This document shows, in pieces, positions 54,228 through 62,493 of a stretch of DNA of 64,000 bases (positions within the stretch are counted from its first letter, which is position 1; every line of letters starts with the position of its first letter). The stretch covers positions 248,001 through 312,000 of the forward strand of contig NZ_CP132294.1 in the NCBI RefSeq assembly GCF_030734285.1. The letters run 5' to 3'. The stretch is from Natronococcus sp. AD-5 (GTDB lineage: Archaea > Halobacteriota > Halobacteria > Halobacteriales > Natrialbaceae). A program made the translations under genes and the position numbers. The notes under the pieces were generated by a model. The model worked only from the letters and a program-made list of their open reading frames with translations. It was not told the origin of the DNA and searched no databases.

Positions 54228-54659
54228 ATGAACACCGCAGATCAGTATCTCAAAGCAATCTACCTCGCACAACGTATCGACGACGGCCCGGCCTCGACCG
54301 GAACGCTCGCCGACCTCCTCGAGGTCAGCCCGGCGAGCGTCAACGAGATGATCGGGAAACTCGAGGGGCGCAACCTCGTCGAGCACGAGAAGTACAAGGG
54401 CGCCAGCCTGACCGACGAGGGACTCGAGCGCGCACACGACGCCCTGCAGACGTACTGCATCATCGAGCGGTTCCTCACGAACGTCCTCGAGGTCGAGGAG
54501 TTCCGCGAGGAGGCCCGCGCGCTCGAGAGCGTCATCGACGACACGGTCGCGGAGCGACTCGACACGATCATCGACCGGCCCGACGAGTGCCCGGACTGTT
54601 TCGACCCCGAACTGGACTGCTGCGAGCGGCTGGAACTCGTCGACAGCCGCGCGGACTGA
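54228..54659 (+). CDS. sirR: DtxR-family regulator with degenerate metal sites and C-terminal Cys cluster
   Basis: This 143-residue protein has the DtxR winged helix (NTADQYLKAIYLAQRIDDGP, recognition SPASVNEMIGKLEGRNLVEH) and dimerisation helices. By eye, positions corresponding to the classical ligands H79, H98, C102 and H106 are Tyr, Arg, Arg and Ser. The Glu ligands remain. A C-terminal CPDCFDPELDCC (C121, C124, C131, C132) could bind zinc, iron or an Fe-S cluster. It lies next to the ferritin-like gene and near suf. Confidence 0.82.
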   Translation: MNTADQYLKAIYLAQRIDDGPASTGTLADLLEVSPASVNEMIGKLEGRNLVEHEKYKGASLTDEGLERAHDALQTYCIIERFLTNVLEVEEFREEARALESVIDDTVAERLDTIIDRPDECPDCFDPELDCCERLELVDSRAD

Positions 54660-54675
54660 TTTCGGGGGTGCCGTA

Positions 54676-56457
54676 CTACTCCTCGCCGAAGCGAACGTAC
54701 CGCCGGCCCACGAGCGCCGCACAGACGAGTGCGGCGACGACCGTGACGGAGAGTTCGATCGGGAGCGACCACGTCTCGCCCTCCCAGTCGCTCTCGAAGA
54801 CCGCCGCGTAGTAGCTCGCCGCCTCCGGGCCGTGCAGGGCGAGCAGCACCTCCCGGTTGTGTCGCAACGAGTTCTCGTTCCAGTTGGCACTGCCGACGAC
54901 GGCGGTCTCCCGGTCGATCACGATCCCCTTGGCGTGGACCTTCTCGAACCCGTCGGCGTCGTCGACGACCCTGACCTCGAGCGGGAGCTCCTCCTCGGCG
55001 GCCGTTCGCTCGAGGTCGGCCGCCAGCGCCTCGTTCTCGCCCTCGACGTACCAGCTCGAGTCGAGCAGGATCCGGACGTCGACGCCCCGGCGGGCCGCGT
55101 CGACGCTCGCCTCGAGCAGCGAGACGTCGGCGTCGATGCTGGCCTGCTTGATCAGAATCTCGTCGTCCGCGCCCTCGAGCAGCGTCCGTAACCGAGGTTC
55201 GGCGTTCTCGGGGGCGAGCAGGAGCTCGACCGAGTCGACCGGGACCGTCGCCGGCTCGTGGTTCGTCCGAAAGTCACGCGCCGGCGTCGGATCGTCCTCG
55301 ACGAACGACGCGTCTTCCCGGAAGGCCTCGCCCGACCGAGTGTCCCACCCCTCGAAGTCCGCCCGGAAGACCGCGGCCAGATCGGCCGCGAGCGCGTCGT
55401 TCTCGACGCGGACGCCCCAGCCGCGGCTCGACTCGCCGCCGACGCCCGACGGCTTCCAGTTCTCGGTCGTGACCACGACCGCGTCGTCCGCGACGGCGTA
55501 CTTTGGATGGTGGAATCGGTAGCGTGCGCCTTCTCCGCCGATGACGCGAACGTCGACGCCGCCCTCCTCGAGGGTCTCGAGCACCGATTCGGTCGCACGG
55601 GGGGTTCCGCCGACGGGTCCCGACTCGAGCAGCACTGCCACGTCCACGCCGCGGTCGGCTGCCGCGACGAGGTCGTCGGCAATCTCGTCGTCAGTGAACG
55701 TGTAGCCGGCCAGCAGGAGCCGTTCGTCGGCGTCGCGAATCGCTTCGCGCGGGACGTCCGGCGAATCGGGGAGGACGAACGCCGTCGCCTCCCCGGTTTC
55801 GACCGCTGAAACCGGGAAACAGGTCGCATCGCGCGGCCACCACGTTCCCCGACCGTTTCCGTCGCCGGTTCGGTTTCGATCGGTCGCCCGCTCCCGGCGG
55901 TACCAGCGTTCGGCCGTCGGTGCGCGGTCGTACGACACCGCGTCGAGCGTTTTCGACCCGTTCCGGAGTTCGAGGTCGTCCCCGTCGACGGCGAGCCGAA
56001 GCGTTCCCTCGAGTTCGACGATCCGTTCGTCGGTCAGCCCGCGGGTCTCTTTCGGAGCAGTGGTGACGGCGATCCGACCCGAGACGGTCTCGTTCGGGAG
56101 GGACGCGGTCGTGTGGCCGTCGGTGATCGTCCAGTTCCCGAGGCTCGTCTCCGGCGGCGTCTCGAGCACGAGAAACTCCCCGACGTTCCCGCGGGTCGTG
56201 GGATTCGGGTAGAGTTCGACGATTCGCGGCTCCGGGGCAGCCGTCCGGGATTTGGTCGGTCGGGGGCAGACGAGGACGTTGGCTCCGGGCTGTTGGGGTT
56301 CCGTCGCGGTCGCTGCCCGGCTCTCGGCGACCGTCTCCGGTGGCGCCGCTTCGGGTGACGGGACGACGGGACTGCCGCCGGCTGCGAACGGAAACAGAAC
56401 CGCGGTGACGGCGAGAACCGCCAGTCCGAGCGCGACCCCGACTCGCCGACGTGACAT
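54676..56457 (-). CDS. Exported phospholipase-D-fold protein with lamin-tail-like domain
   Basis: This 593-residue protein has an N-terminal signal/anchor (residues 6-27), a lamin-tail-like beta domain (about 75-180, IVELYPNPTTRGNVGEFLVL), and two PLD halves with HKD motifs H317-P-K319-x4-D324 and H508-A-K510-x4-D515. A C-terminal helix (about 566-586) is a second anchor. It would act outside the cell on phospholipids or nucleic acids, and the lamin-tail pairing suggests a secreted nuclease. Convergent with sirR. Confidence 0.85.
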   Translation of the reverse strand: MSRRRVGVALGLAVLAVTAVLFPFAAGGSPVVPSPEAAPPETVAESRAATATEPQQPGANVLVCPRPTKSRTAAPEPRIVELYPNPTTRGNVGEFLVLETPPETSLGNWTITDGHTTASLPNETVSGRIAVTTAPKETRGLTDERIVELEGTLRLAVDGDDLELRNGSKTLDAVSYDRAPTAERWYRRERATDRNRTGDGNGRGTWWPRDATCFPVSAVETGEATAFVLPDSPDVPREAIRDADERLLLAGYTFTDDEIADDLVAAADRGVDVAVLLESGPVGGTPRATESVLETLEEGGVDVRVIGGEGARYRFHHPKYAVADDAVVVTTENWKPSGVGGESSRGWGVRVENDALAADLAAVFRADFEGWDTRSGEAFREDASFVEDDPTPARDFRTNHEPATVPVDSVELLLAPENAEPRLRTLLEGADDEILIKQASIDADVSLLEASVDAARRGVDVRILLDSSWYVEGENEALAADLERTAAEEELPLEVRVVDDADGFEKVHAKGIVIDRETAVVGSANWNENSLRHNREVLLALHGPEAASYYAAVFESDWEGETWSLPIELSVTVVAALVCAALVGRRYVRFGEE

Positions 56458-56511
56458 CGGCTCGTTTGGCCGCTCGTTCGTACTTAAACTCGCGGAAAAC
56501 GCGGGCGGGAG

Positions 56512-57915
56512 TTACGCTGCCGGCTCGAGGTCGGCGCGCTCGGCCTCGGCCTGGACGAGGTACGCGCGGTCGTCGGCGTACTCGGCGACGATCTCGAGGG
56601 CCTCCTCCGTGGCGATCTGGTTGAGCGCCCAGGCGGCGCTGGCCCGGACGCGGTCCTCCTCGTCGTCCTCGAGGAGGCCGGCGAGCGGCTCGATCGCTCG
56701 CGTGTCGCCGATCAGCCCGAGCGCGCGGGCGGCGTTGCTGCGCACGTCCGGCTCGTCGTCGACGAGCTGGTTCGCGATCGGCTGGACGGCGTCCTCGGCG
56801 CCGATCTCGCCCAGCGCTCTGAACGCGGGCTTCTGGAGCTGCGGGTTGGAGTCGACGTAGTCGAGCAGGGCGTCGACGACCTCCTCGTCGTCGACGCCGA
56901 TCTTCCCGAGGATGCTCATCGCCTTCGTGTCGCGGCGGTTCGCCTTCTGGAGCATCGGGTCGATGGCCGCTTCGTTACCCATTCGCTCGAGGGCATCCAT
57001 GCAGTGCCCCTCCATAAATTCGGAGCCGAGCGAGTCGAGCGCGAGCAGGATCATGTCGACGTTGCCGCGCTTCTCGTGAACCTTGAGCGCGTGCAGCTCC
57101 GGCGGAAAGTCCTTGACGTGGTCGAGCACGTCGTAAAAGCCCTCGCGACGGAGCTGTTCGCGGACCTCGAGGTCGGTCCACTCGGTGGCGTCGTCGACGT
57201 CTCCCTCGAACTCGTCGGTCGACTCGAGCAGATCGGCGATCGTTTCGGCGTCGTCGTCGGGGTCGAGGTCGGCGTCCTCGACGGCCTCGACGACGGCGTC
57301 GAGGGTCGCGTCCAGTCGTTCGGGGACGCCCTCCTCGTTTTGATCGGGGGCGTCCTCGCGGAGTTCGGCGCCCTCCCTGGGCTGCAGGTCGCCGGGGAGC
57401 GACACGGCGCTCCCGAGCAGGTCGTTCACGTCCGCGAGGAACGCTTCGGTGGCCTCGATCAGTTCCTCGTCGCCCTCGATCGTCCAGCGAGTGCCCGTGA
57501 TCGTTCCGCTAACGCCGTTTATTTCGCCGATCACGTCCTCGGCGTAGGGACCGCGCTGGTCCTCAAGGTCGCTCTCGAGGTCGTCGACGTCGCTCCCGAT
57601 GTCGTCGTACCGGTCCTGGAGCTCCGCTTCCGGGTGGACGACGTCCTCGTCCCCTTCTTCGTCCTCGTCTTCCTCCGGCGGCTCCGGAATCTCGACGGAC
57701 TCGAGTTCTTCGCGGAACGCCTCGATGTCGGCCTCGACGACGTCCAGGTCGTCCTCGGTTTCGGCGGCCTCGAGGTCCTCCTGCAGCGCCCCGACGTCCT
57801 CCTCGAACCGGTCGAGTCGCTCGCCGATGGCGTCGAGGTCGACTGGTTCTTCGTCCTCCTCTTCTACCGGTTCGTCCTCCGGCGCCCCGTCACCGTTCGC
57901 TTCGTCCTCGCTCAT
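56512..57915 (-). CDS. HEAT-repeat protein
   Basis: This 467-residue acidic protein has coiled coils in its first 110 residues (IGERLDRFEEDVGALQEDLE) and about six HEAT or phycobilisome-lyase-like repeats from 240 on (DVRSNAARALGLIGDTRAIE, RVRASAAWALNQIATEEALE). Repeats of this kind scaffold protein complexes. Downstream of pssA on the same strand. Partner unknown. Confidence 0.85.
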   Translation of the reverse strand: MSEDEANGDGAPEDEPVEEEDEEPVDLDAIGERLDRFEEDVGALQEDLEAAETEDDLDVVEADIEAFREELESVEIPEPPEEDEDEEGDEDVVHPEAELQDRYDDIGSDVDDLESDLEDQRGPYAEDVIGEINGVSGTITGTRWTIEGDEELIEATEAFLADVNDLLGSAVSLPGDLQPREGAELREDAPDQNEEGVPERLDATLDAVVEAVEDADLDPDDDAETIADLLESTDEFEGDVDDATEWTDLEVREQLRREGFYDVLDHVKDFPPELHALKVHEKRGNVDMILLALDSLGSEFMEGHCMDALERMGNEAAIDPMLQKANRRDTKAMSILGKIGVDDEEVVDALLDYVDSNPQLQKPAFRALGEIGAEDAVQPIANQLVDDEPDVRSNAARALGLIGDTRAIEPLAGLLEDDEEDRVRASAAWALNQIATEEALEIVAEYADDRAYLVQAEAERADLEPAA

Positions 57916-57981
57916 GGAATCACCCGGGGACGTCGCCGACGCGTGACTGCGTTCATGCGTGGTGATCGTGTCAGCACGTTC

Positions 57982-58713
57982 CTAAGCGTTTCCATGCACG
58001 TCGGTCTCGGCGGGCCGGGGCTCCGGCCGCCAGTAGAACCAGGGGCTGAGCGTCATGTACGCGATCCCGAGCGTCAGGAGGGCGTAGGGAAACGTCCGGC
58101 CGGCGAAATCCGGGACCAGAATCGCGAGCGCGTGGACGACGCCCATGATCGCGGCGTCTCGAGCCAGCAGATCCGGGTACGGAATCCGCGAGACCATGAG
58201 GTAGGAGAACGCGGCCGTGACGCCGAGGACGAGCAGGGGACCGTCGACGGGGTGGCCGGCGAGGATCGCGGCGCCGATGATCGTCGCGGCGAGAGTCGTC
58301 TGGACGCCCTCGGTGTAGCTCCCGGTCGTGTCGTAGGCGGTGTACAGTCCCAGGCGTGCAACGGCCATCGCGACGAACAGCGCACAGACCGCGGTCACGG
58401 CCAGGAGTTCGGCGGTGACAGCGTCGGATCCGATCCCGAGCCCCTCGCTGACGACGACGAACGCGAGGACGGCGGGGGCGACGGAGAATGAGGCGACGTC
58501 GGCGAGCGAGTCGAGGTAGGGACCCGCCTCGGTCCCGCCGTACCGGCGCGCGAGGAGCCCGTCGAGTCCGTCGGCGATCGCCGCCAGCAGGATGAGCCGC
58601 GCGGCGAGACCGATGTCGACGAACGCGACGACGATGGCGACGAACCCGAGCGTCGCGTTGGCGATCGTCACCGCGTCCGCGACCCCGAGCCGGCCGACGA
58701 ACCGCGGAAGCAT
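57982..58713 (-). CDS. pssA: CDP-alcohol phosphatidyltransferase (archaetidylserine synthase-like)
   Basis: This 243-residue membrane enzyme (about seven helices) has the catalytic motif D-G-x2-A-R-x7-G-x3-D-x3-D as DGLLARRYGGTEAGPYLDSLAD. It joins serine (or another alcohol) to CDP-archaeol in the membrane. GTAAGGTATCC near 58735 on this strand is a promoter candidate. The serine assignment rests on family resemblance. Confidence 0.85.
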   Translation of the reverse strand: MLPRFVGRLGVADAVTIANATLGFVAIVVAFVDIGLAARLILLAAIADGLDGLLARRYGGTEAGPYLDSLADVASFSVAPAVLAFVVVSEGLGIGSDAVTAELLAVTAVCALFVAMAVARLGLYTAYDTTGSYTEGVQTTLAATIIGAAILAGHPVDGPLLVLGVTAAFSYLMVSRIPYPDLLARDAAIMGVVHALAILVPDFAGRTFPYALLTLGIAYMTLSPWFYWRPEPRPAETDVHGNA

Positions 58714-58924
58714 ACTCTCCGATTCGGGTAGCGGATACCTTACGTGTTTTCGTTTCGAGAGACGCCGGTTCGCTTCTCGAGCGAACGCTCGACGACGGCT
58801 TCACGGAGGAGTCAACGGACCCGGTTTCGAGAACCGATCCGAAGGAGAAGTTCTTGTTCACCTCGTTCGCGGACCGCCCCGTTCGGGGTTCGATCTCGAT
58901 CCGCGGCTCGCGAACGTGTTCGCC

Positions 58925-58943
58925 GAAGCAGCGACGCTGCTTC
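58925..58943. repeat. 9-1-9 inverted repeat
   Basis: GAAGCAGCG and its exact reverse complement are separated by one A, giving a near-perfect 19-bp palindrome in the pssA-halocyanin gap. Confidence 0.6.
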
Positions 58944-59048
58944 CGAGCCGTCGCTCACTCCGCTCACGGTGACGCCGCGGAGAGCGCTCGTTCGAGAATC
59001 GAACCACGCCGAGACGTGCTCGCTGACGCTGCGCGCGACTCGTCTACC

Positions 59049-59080
59049 TCGATTCTCGAATCCCGGGATTCGAGAATCGA
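59049..59080. repeat. 32-bp perfect palindrome upstream of halocyanin
   Basis: TCGATTCTCGAATCCC is followed directly by its reverse complement with no loop. Fifteen bases of its right half (TTCGAGAATCGAACC, which extends 3 nt beyond) also occur at 58991-59005. It ends 10 nt before the halocyanin TATA box. It could be a regulator site, a cruciform-forming element, or a site of recombination. Confidence 0.75.
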
Positions 59081-59119
59081 ACCGGGGCCGTTATATCGCG
59101 ACTGTCCTAACGCCCTCGT

Positions 59120-59560
59120 ATGAACCGGCGCGTCTACCTCGCCGCCGTCGGGACCGCCGCCTCGGCCGGTCTGGCCGGCTGCTCGTCCGTTCTCAACGTT
59201 TTCGACGATGACGACGGGCCGTGCGCCGGCGACGAGTGCGACATCGGCATGAGCCGCAACGAGTTCCTTCCCGAGAGTTACACCGCGAGCGTCGGCGAGA
59301 CCGTCGTCTGGAAGAACACGAGCGGCGCGGTGCATACGGTGACCGCCCTCGAGGACCAGATTCCCGACGACGCCGACTACTTCGCGAGTGGCGGCTACGA
59401 GGACGAAGAGACGGCGATCGACGCCTGGCACGATCACGGCGGCGGCGGGATCAACACTCGAGAAACCTACGAACACACGTTCGAGGTTCCCGGCACCTAC
59501 GCCTACATCTGCGAACCGCACGTCGGAGCCGGGATGATCGGCGAGATCGTCGTCGAGTAG
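59120..59560 (+). CDS. Halocyanin-like blue copper lipoprotein
   Basis: This 146-residue protein has a lipobox ending at C21 (GLAGC) and the type 1 copper set H72, C131, H134, M139 (VHTVTA; YICEPHVGAGM). It carries electrons at the outer membrane face. Extra cysteines C35 and C40 (CAGDEC) near the acidic linker are unusual and could form a disulfide. The TATA box GTTATATCG (59090-59098) gives a leaderless start. Confidence 0.93.
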   Translation: MNRRVYLAAVGTAASAGLAGCSSVLNVFDDDDGPCAGDECDIGMSRNEFLPESYTASVGETVVWKNTSGAVHTVTALEDQIPDDADYFASGGYEDEETAIDAWHDHGGGGINTRETYEHTFEVPGTYAYICEPHVGAGMIGEIVVE

Positions 59561-59711
59561 TCGGACCGTTTTCGGGACGGGCGCGCTCGAGCGCCGGCGC
59601 GTCGGCTCTTCGCGTTCGCCCGGCAGGACGATCACGGTCTAACGCGTTCTACTCGCCGTCGGAGCACCGATAAAAACCGAAAGCGAAACCGAATCGCGGT
59701 CGACGGCTGCG

Positions 59712-60353
59712 TTAGTCGTCGGTCGCGACGTCTTCTTCGTCGACGCTGACGGACGTCGCTTCCTCTTCGGCGACTTCCTCGGGGTGAGCCTCGAGAGTCG
59801 TCTTCTGGATCTCGACGCGGCGCAGCGGGTAGATCGTCTTCGCTTCGCCGTAGATCGCCGAGGAGAGCCGTCCCTCGACGATGCCGTCGATGAGTTCCTC
59901 GAAGGTCCGCTCGGCGGCGGCCTCCTCGACCATCGCGACCATCTGCTCGCGGATGGCCTTCTCCTGGCTCGCGTCGGCCTTTTTCGTCGTGAAGGCGACG
60001 GGCTGGACCTGGACGCGGTAGTCGTCCGTCGTGAGGACGGTGACGTAGGCCTCGATCTTCGAGGCGCCGCGACGGACAAGCGAGCGCAGGTAGTCGCGGG
60101 TCAGCGAGTGCTCCTTGAACTCCGTGTACGCGGCGTCGCTGCCGACGTCGGTGACCTTGAAGGTCAGCTTGGTGTTGTTCTCGCTGGCGTTGTCCGTCAG
60201 TTCGCCGAGCGTCGTTTCGATGGTTCGGTCGTAGACCTTTTCCGGTTCGTCCGCGGGGGTCTCACCGAGTTCCTTGCGGTCGAACTGCTCGGGGGCAAGG
60301 ACGGTGTACCACCGCTTCTCCTGTTTCGCGCGTGAAACTGATCGTTCACTCAT
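59712..60353 (-). CDS. rps3ae: 30S ribosomal protein S3Ae (eS1)
   Basis: This 213-residue protein has the eS1 signature KRWYTVLAPEQFDRKELGET, then KLTFKVTDVGSDAAYTEFKE and an acidic C-terminal tail (EEVAEEEATSVSVDEEDVAT). It ends the minus-strand operon S15 - RecJ-like - Pcc1-like - S3Ae. Its ATG overlaps the Pcc1-like stop (ATGA). Confidence 0.96.
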   Translation of the reverse strand: MSERSVSRAKQEKRWYTVLAPEQFDRKELGETPADEPEKVYDRTIETTLGELTDNASENNTKLTFKVTDVGSDAAYTEFKEHSLTRDYLRSLVRRGASKIEAYVTVLTTDDYRVQVQPVAFTTKKADASQEKAIREQMVAMVEEAAAERTFEELIDGIVEGRLSSAIYGEAKTIYPLRRVEIQKTTLEAHPEEVAEEEATSVSVDEEDVATDD

Positions 60354-60625
60354 TGTTCTGTGTTGTCTTGGTTGTCGGACACAGTACCCGTGTCCGTCGG
60401 TTCTGCGTGTTGTGCGTGCCGTGCGACGTCGGTCGCGACGTCTACGTTGACCACGTAGTCGTCGACCGTCGAGTGGAGTCCCGACGTCGTCTCGCGTTCG
60501 ATCCGGGTGACGACCGTGTCGTCGTCTGCCGTCGTCTCCATCTCGTCGGTGTTGTCCGGCTTGATCGCGTTCGCGATCAGCTCCGGGTCGTCGTGCGTCG
60601 TCCGGATCGTCGCTCGTCGAGTCAC
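60350..60625 (-). CDS. Pcc1-like KEOPS subunit (second paralogue)
   Basis: This 91-residue protein starts at a GTG overlapping the RecJ-like stop (GTGA). RRATIRTTHDDPELIANAIK, then DEMETTADDDTVVTRIERET and SGLHSTVDDYVVNVDVATDV show a Pcc1-like strand-helix-strand core. It differs strongly from the 32063 protein, notably in a C-terminal acidic, Thr-rich tail. It may be Pcc1 or its paralogue Pcc2 (a fifth KEOPS subunit in archaea). Confidence 0.8.
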   Translation of the reverse strand: MTRRATIRTTHDDPELIANAIKPDNTDEMETTADDDTVVTRIERETTSGLHSTVDDYVVNVDVATDVARHAQHAEPTDTGTVSDNQDNTEQ

Positions 60626-61797
60626 TGGAACTCCCTCACCGTCGCGATGATCGTCGACTCGTCCACGTCGGGGTCGTACCGCAGGTAGCCGCACCGCCGG
60701 CCGTCGTCGTATCCGCCGTCGCCGTCTGTCCCGCTCTCGATATCTCGGGCGGCGGCTTCGACCGTCGCGCCGAGCGACTCGCCGGCGCGCGTAGCGATCG
60801 CCGCCTCGCCGTTGCCGACCGCGAGTGCGGTCGGTTCCGGCGAGCGGTAGGCGACCGCGACCTCGGCGACCGTCTCGACGGGACCGTTCTCGACGTCGAG
60901 GACGAACAGCCCGTCGTACCGGCCGGTCGAGGCCGTCTCGAGCGCCGCGTGGGTGCGTCGGCCGTGTTCCCGCCAGGCGGCGAGGGCGGCCTCCGAGACG
61001 CCGTGACCCATCGCGAGCGCGGCGCCGGTTCCGGGTTCGATCCGGGCCGTCGCCGCGAGCACGTCGGCGTAGCCGCCGAGCGTCTCGAACGGGGCCTCGG
61101 GCGTCGCGTACGGCTTCAGCGCGCGTCCGATCGCGGTCGCGCTTTCGTCGGCGGCGTCCGGGGAGCCGACCGCCTCGAGGGCGACGAGTGAACCGATCGC
61201 GCGGTGATCGTCGCCCTCGAGGTCCTCCGGCTCGGGGAGCGCGAGCGCCTCGAGCCCTTCGCGAACCGCGTCCGGATCGCCGGACCACGGCGCGCGAACC
61301 CGCGTCGAGTGCGCGAGGCCGTCGACCGGGTCCGCGGTCGGGACCGCGACGCCGGGACGGCGGTCGACGAGCCCGCGGTCGCGCGCGGTCTCGAGCAGCC
61401 ACTCGCTCTCGCCGGCGCCGGGTTCGCTTCCGGCGGCGACGAGGCCGCCGAGCGCGAGGACGGGATTCGGCGTCTCGCCTAAGTCGCGGACGATCGAGAC
61501 GGCCTCGAGCGCGGCGGGGCGGTCGGCCGTTCCGAGCTGGGTCACGTCCGCGTCGGCGCTGCCGACGACGATCGTGACGTCGCCGTTTTCGGGTTCGCCC
61601 GCCGTCGCTCGCGCGGTTCGCTCGGCGACGGTGCGGCCGACGGTCACCTGGAACGGGACGTCCCGTTCGCTCATCGCTCGCGCGAGGAGCCCGCTCGCGG
61701 CGAGCGCGTCGCCGTCGGCTCGCGCGACGAGCCGGACGAAGCTCGCGCTCTCGAGCGGAGCGGCCGTCGGTTCGGCGGTTCGACCCTCGGCGGACAT
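60622..61797 (-). CDS. RecJ-like (DHH-superfamily) protein, catalytic motifs lost
   Basis: This 391-residue protein occupies the operon position of an archaeal DHH/RecJ-family gene. Its first beta-alpha unit reads SFVRLVARADGDALAASGLL, where active members have an H-x-D-x-D-x2-S-like metal motif, and no DHH sequence was found. The C-terminal half (RYDGLFVLDVENGPVETVAE, EAAIATRAGESLGATVEAAA) keeps the DHHA1-like fold. It is probably a structural or regulatory paralogue. The next gene starts inside its stop. Confidence 0.8.
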   Translation of the reverse strand: MSAEGRTAEPTAAPLESASFVRLVARADGDALAASGLLARAMSERDVPFQVTVGRTVAERTARATAGEPENGDVTIVVGSADADVTQLGTADRPAALEAVSIVRDLGETPNPVLALGGLVAAGSEPGAGESEWLLETARDRGLVDRRPGVAVPTADPVDGLAHSTRVRAPWSGDPDAVREGLEALALPEPEDLEGDDHRAIGSLVALEAVGSPDAADESATAIGRALKPYATPEAPFETLGGYADVLAATARIEPGTGAALAMGHGVSEAALAAWREHGRRTHAALETASTGRYDGLFVLDVENGPVETVAEVAVAYRSPEPTALAVGNGEAAIATRAGESLGATVEAAARDIESGTDGDGGYDDGRRCGYLRYDPDVDESTIIATVREFQ

Positions 61798-61800
61798 CGC

Positions 61801-62268
61801 TTACTCCTCGAGCAGCTCGACCGCCACGTCGTAGGAGTACGCGAAGTCGGCCTCGAGTTCGTCGCCGCGGTAGTAGTCGACCAGGCGGCGCACCTTCGAC
61901 TCGGTGTTCTGCAGGGCGCGCTTGTTCTGGTAGTCCTGCGGGTTCGCCTGCACGTGCTCGCGCAGGCGGATGGCGCGCGTCATCAGGTTCCGAAGATCTT
62001 CGGGGAGGTCCGCTTTCGCGTCGTTCTCCTCTAAGATCTCGGTGATCTTCTTCCCGGTCGCCAGCTTGACGTCCGGGATCGGCGTCCCGGTGACGCCCTC
62101 GTCGCGCAGTTTGATCCCGATCTGGCTGGGATCGTGACCCTGCTCTGCCAGTTCGACGACCCGATCTTCGATCTTATCGGCGTCGACGTCGCTCCACTCC
62201 GGTGGTTCGTCTGCCGCCGGCTTGTCCGAACCGGACGAGCCGCGGCGGCGGGTGTGCATTCGTGCCAT
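61801..62268 (-). CDS. rps15: 30S ribosomal protein S15 (uS15)
   Basis: This 155-residue uS15 has the archaeal N-terminal extension (ARMHTRRRGSSGSDKPAADE), then WSDVDADKIEDRVVELAEQG and DLRNLMTRAIRLREHVQANP. It leads the operon. The ATG at 62268 is chosen because the family begins MARMH. The next gene starts 3 nt after its stop. Confidence 0.96.
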   Translation of the reverse strand: MARMHTRRRGSSGSDKPAADEPPEWSDVDADKIEDRVVELAEQGHDPSQIGIKLRDEGVTGTPIPDVKLATGKKITEILEENDAKADLPEDLRNLMTRAIRLREHVQANPQDYQNKRALQNTESKVRRLVDYYRGDELEADFAYSYDVAVELLEE

Positions 62269-62493
62269 TGTTCGAGGATAGGAACCGCACTGACCGCTCG
62301 AGTCGTGCGACGGTCGGCTAATCGACCGTCGATGCACTTCCGCAATCCCAAGCTGCCCGAAAGAGTGGACAGCGAGTCGGATTTGCGGCCGTGCGCTTCC
62401 CACCGGGGATATCGGGAGGAGCGACTAAAGCGTTGCGTCATCGACACCGGCGGTGGCGTTCCCGGATCGAAAACGGCCGTCTCTCGCGTCGGG

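Larger units (their letters stand above)
58714..59119. other. 406-base intergenic region rich in inverted repeats
   Basis: No gene was seen. It holds the 32-bp palindrome at 59049-59080, a 9-1-9 hairpin GAAGCAGCG-A-CGCTGCTTC at 58925-58943, a repeat TTCGAGAATCGAACC at 58991-59005 and 59069-59083, and the halocyanin TATA box GTTATATCG (59090-59098). Confidence 0.6.

Noticed and set aside
58714-58861. Minus-strand N-terminal extension MNKNFSFGSVLETG upstream of pssA
   Set aside because: Composition is Ser/Arg-rich and the real pssA start at 58713 matches the family. The extension is a shadow frame.
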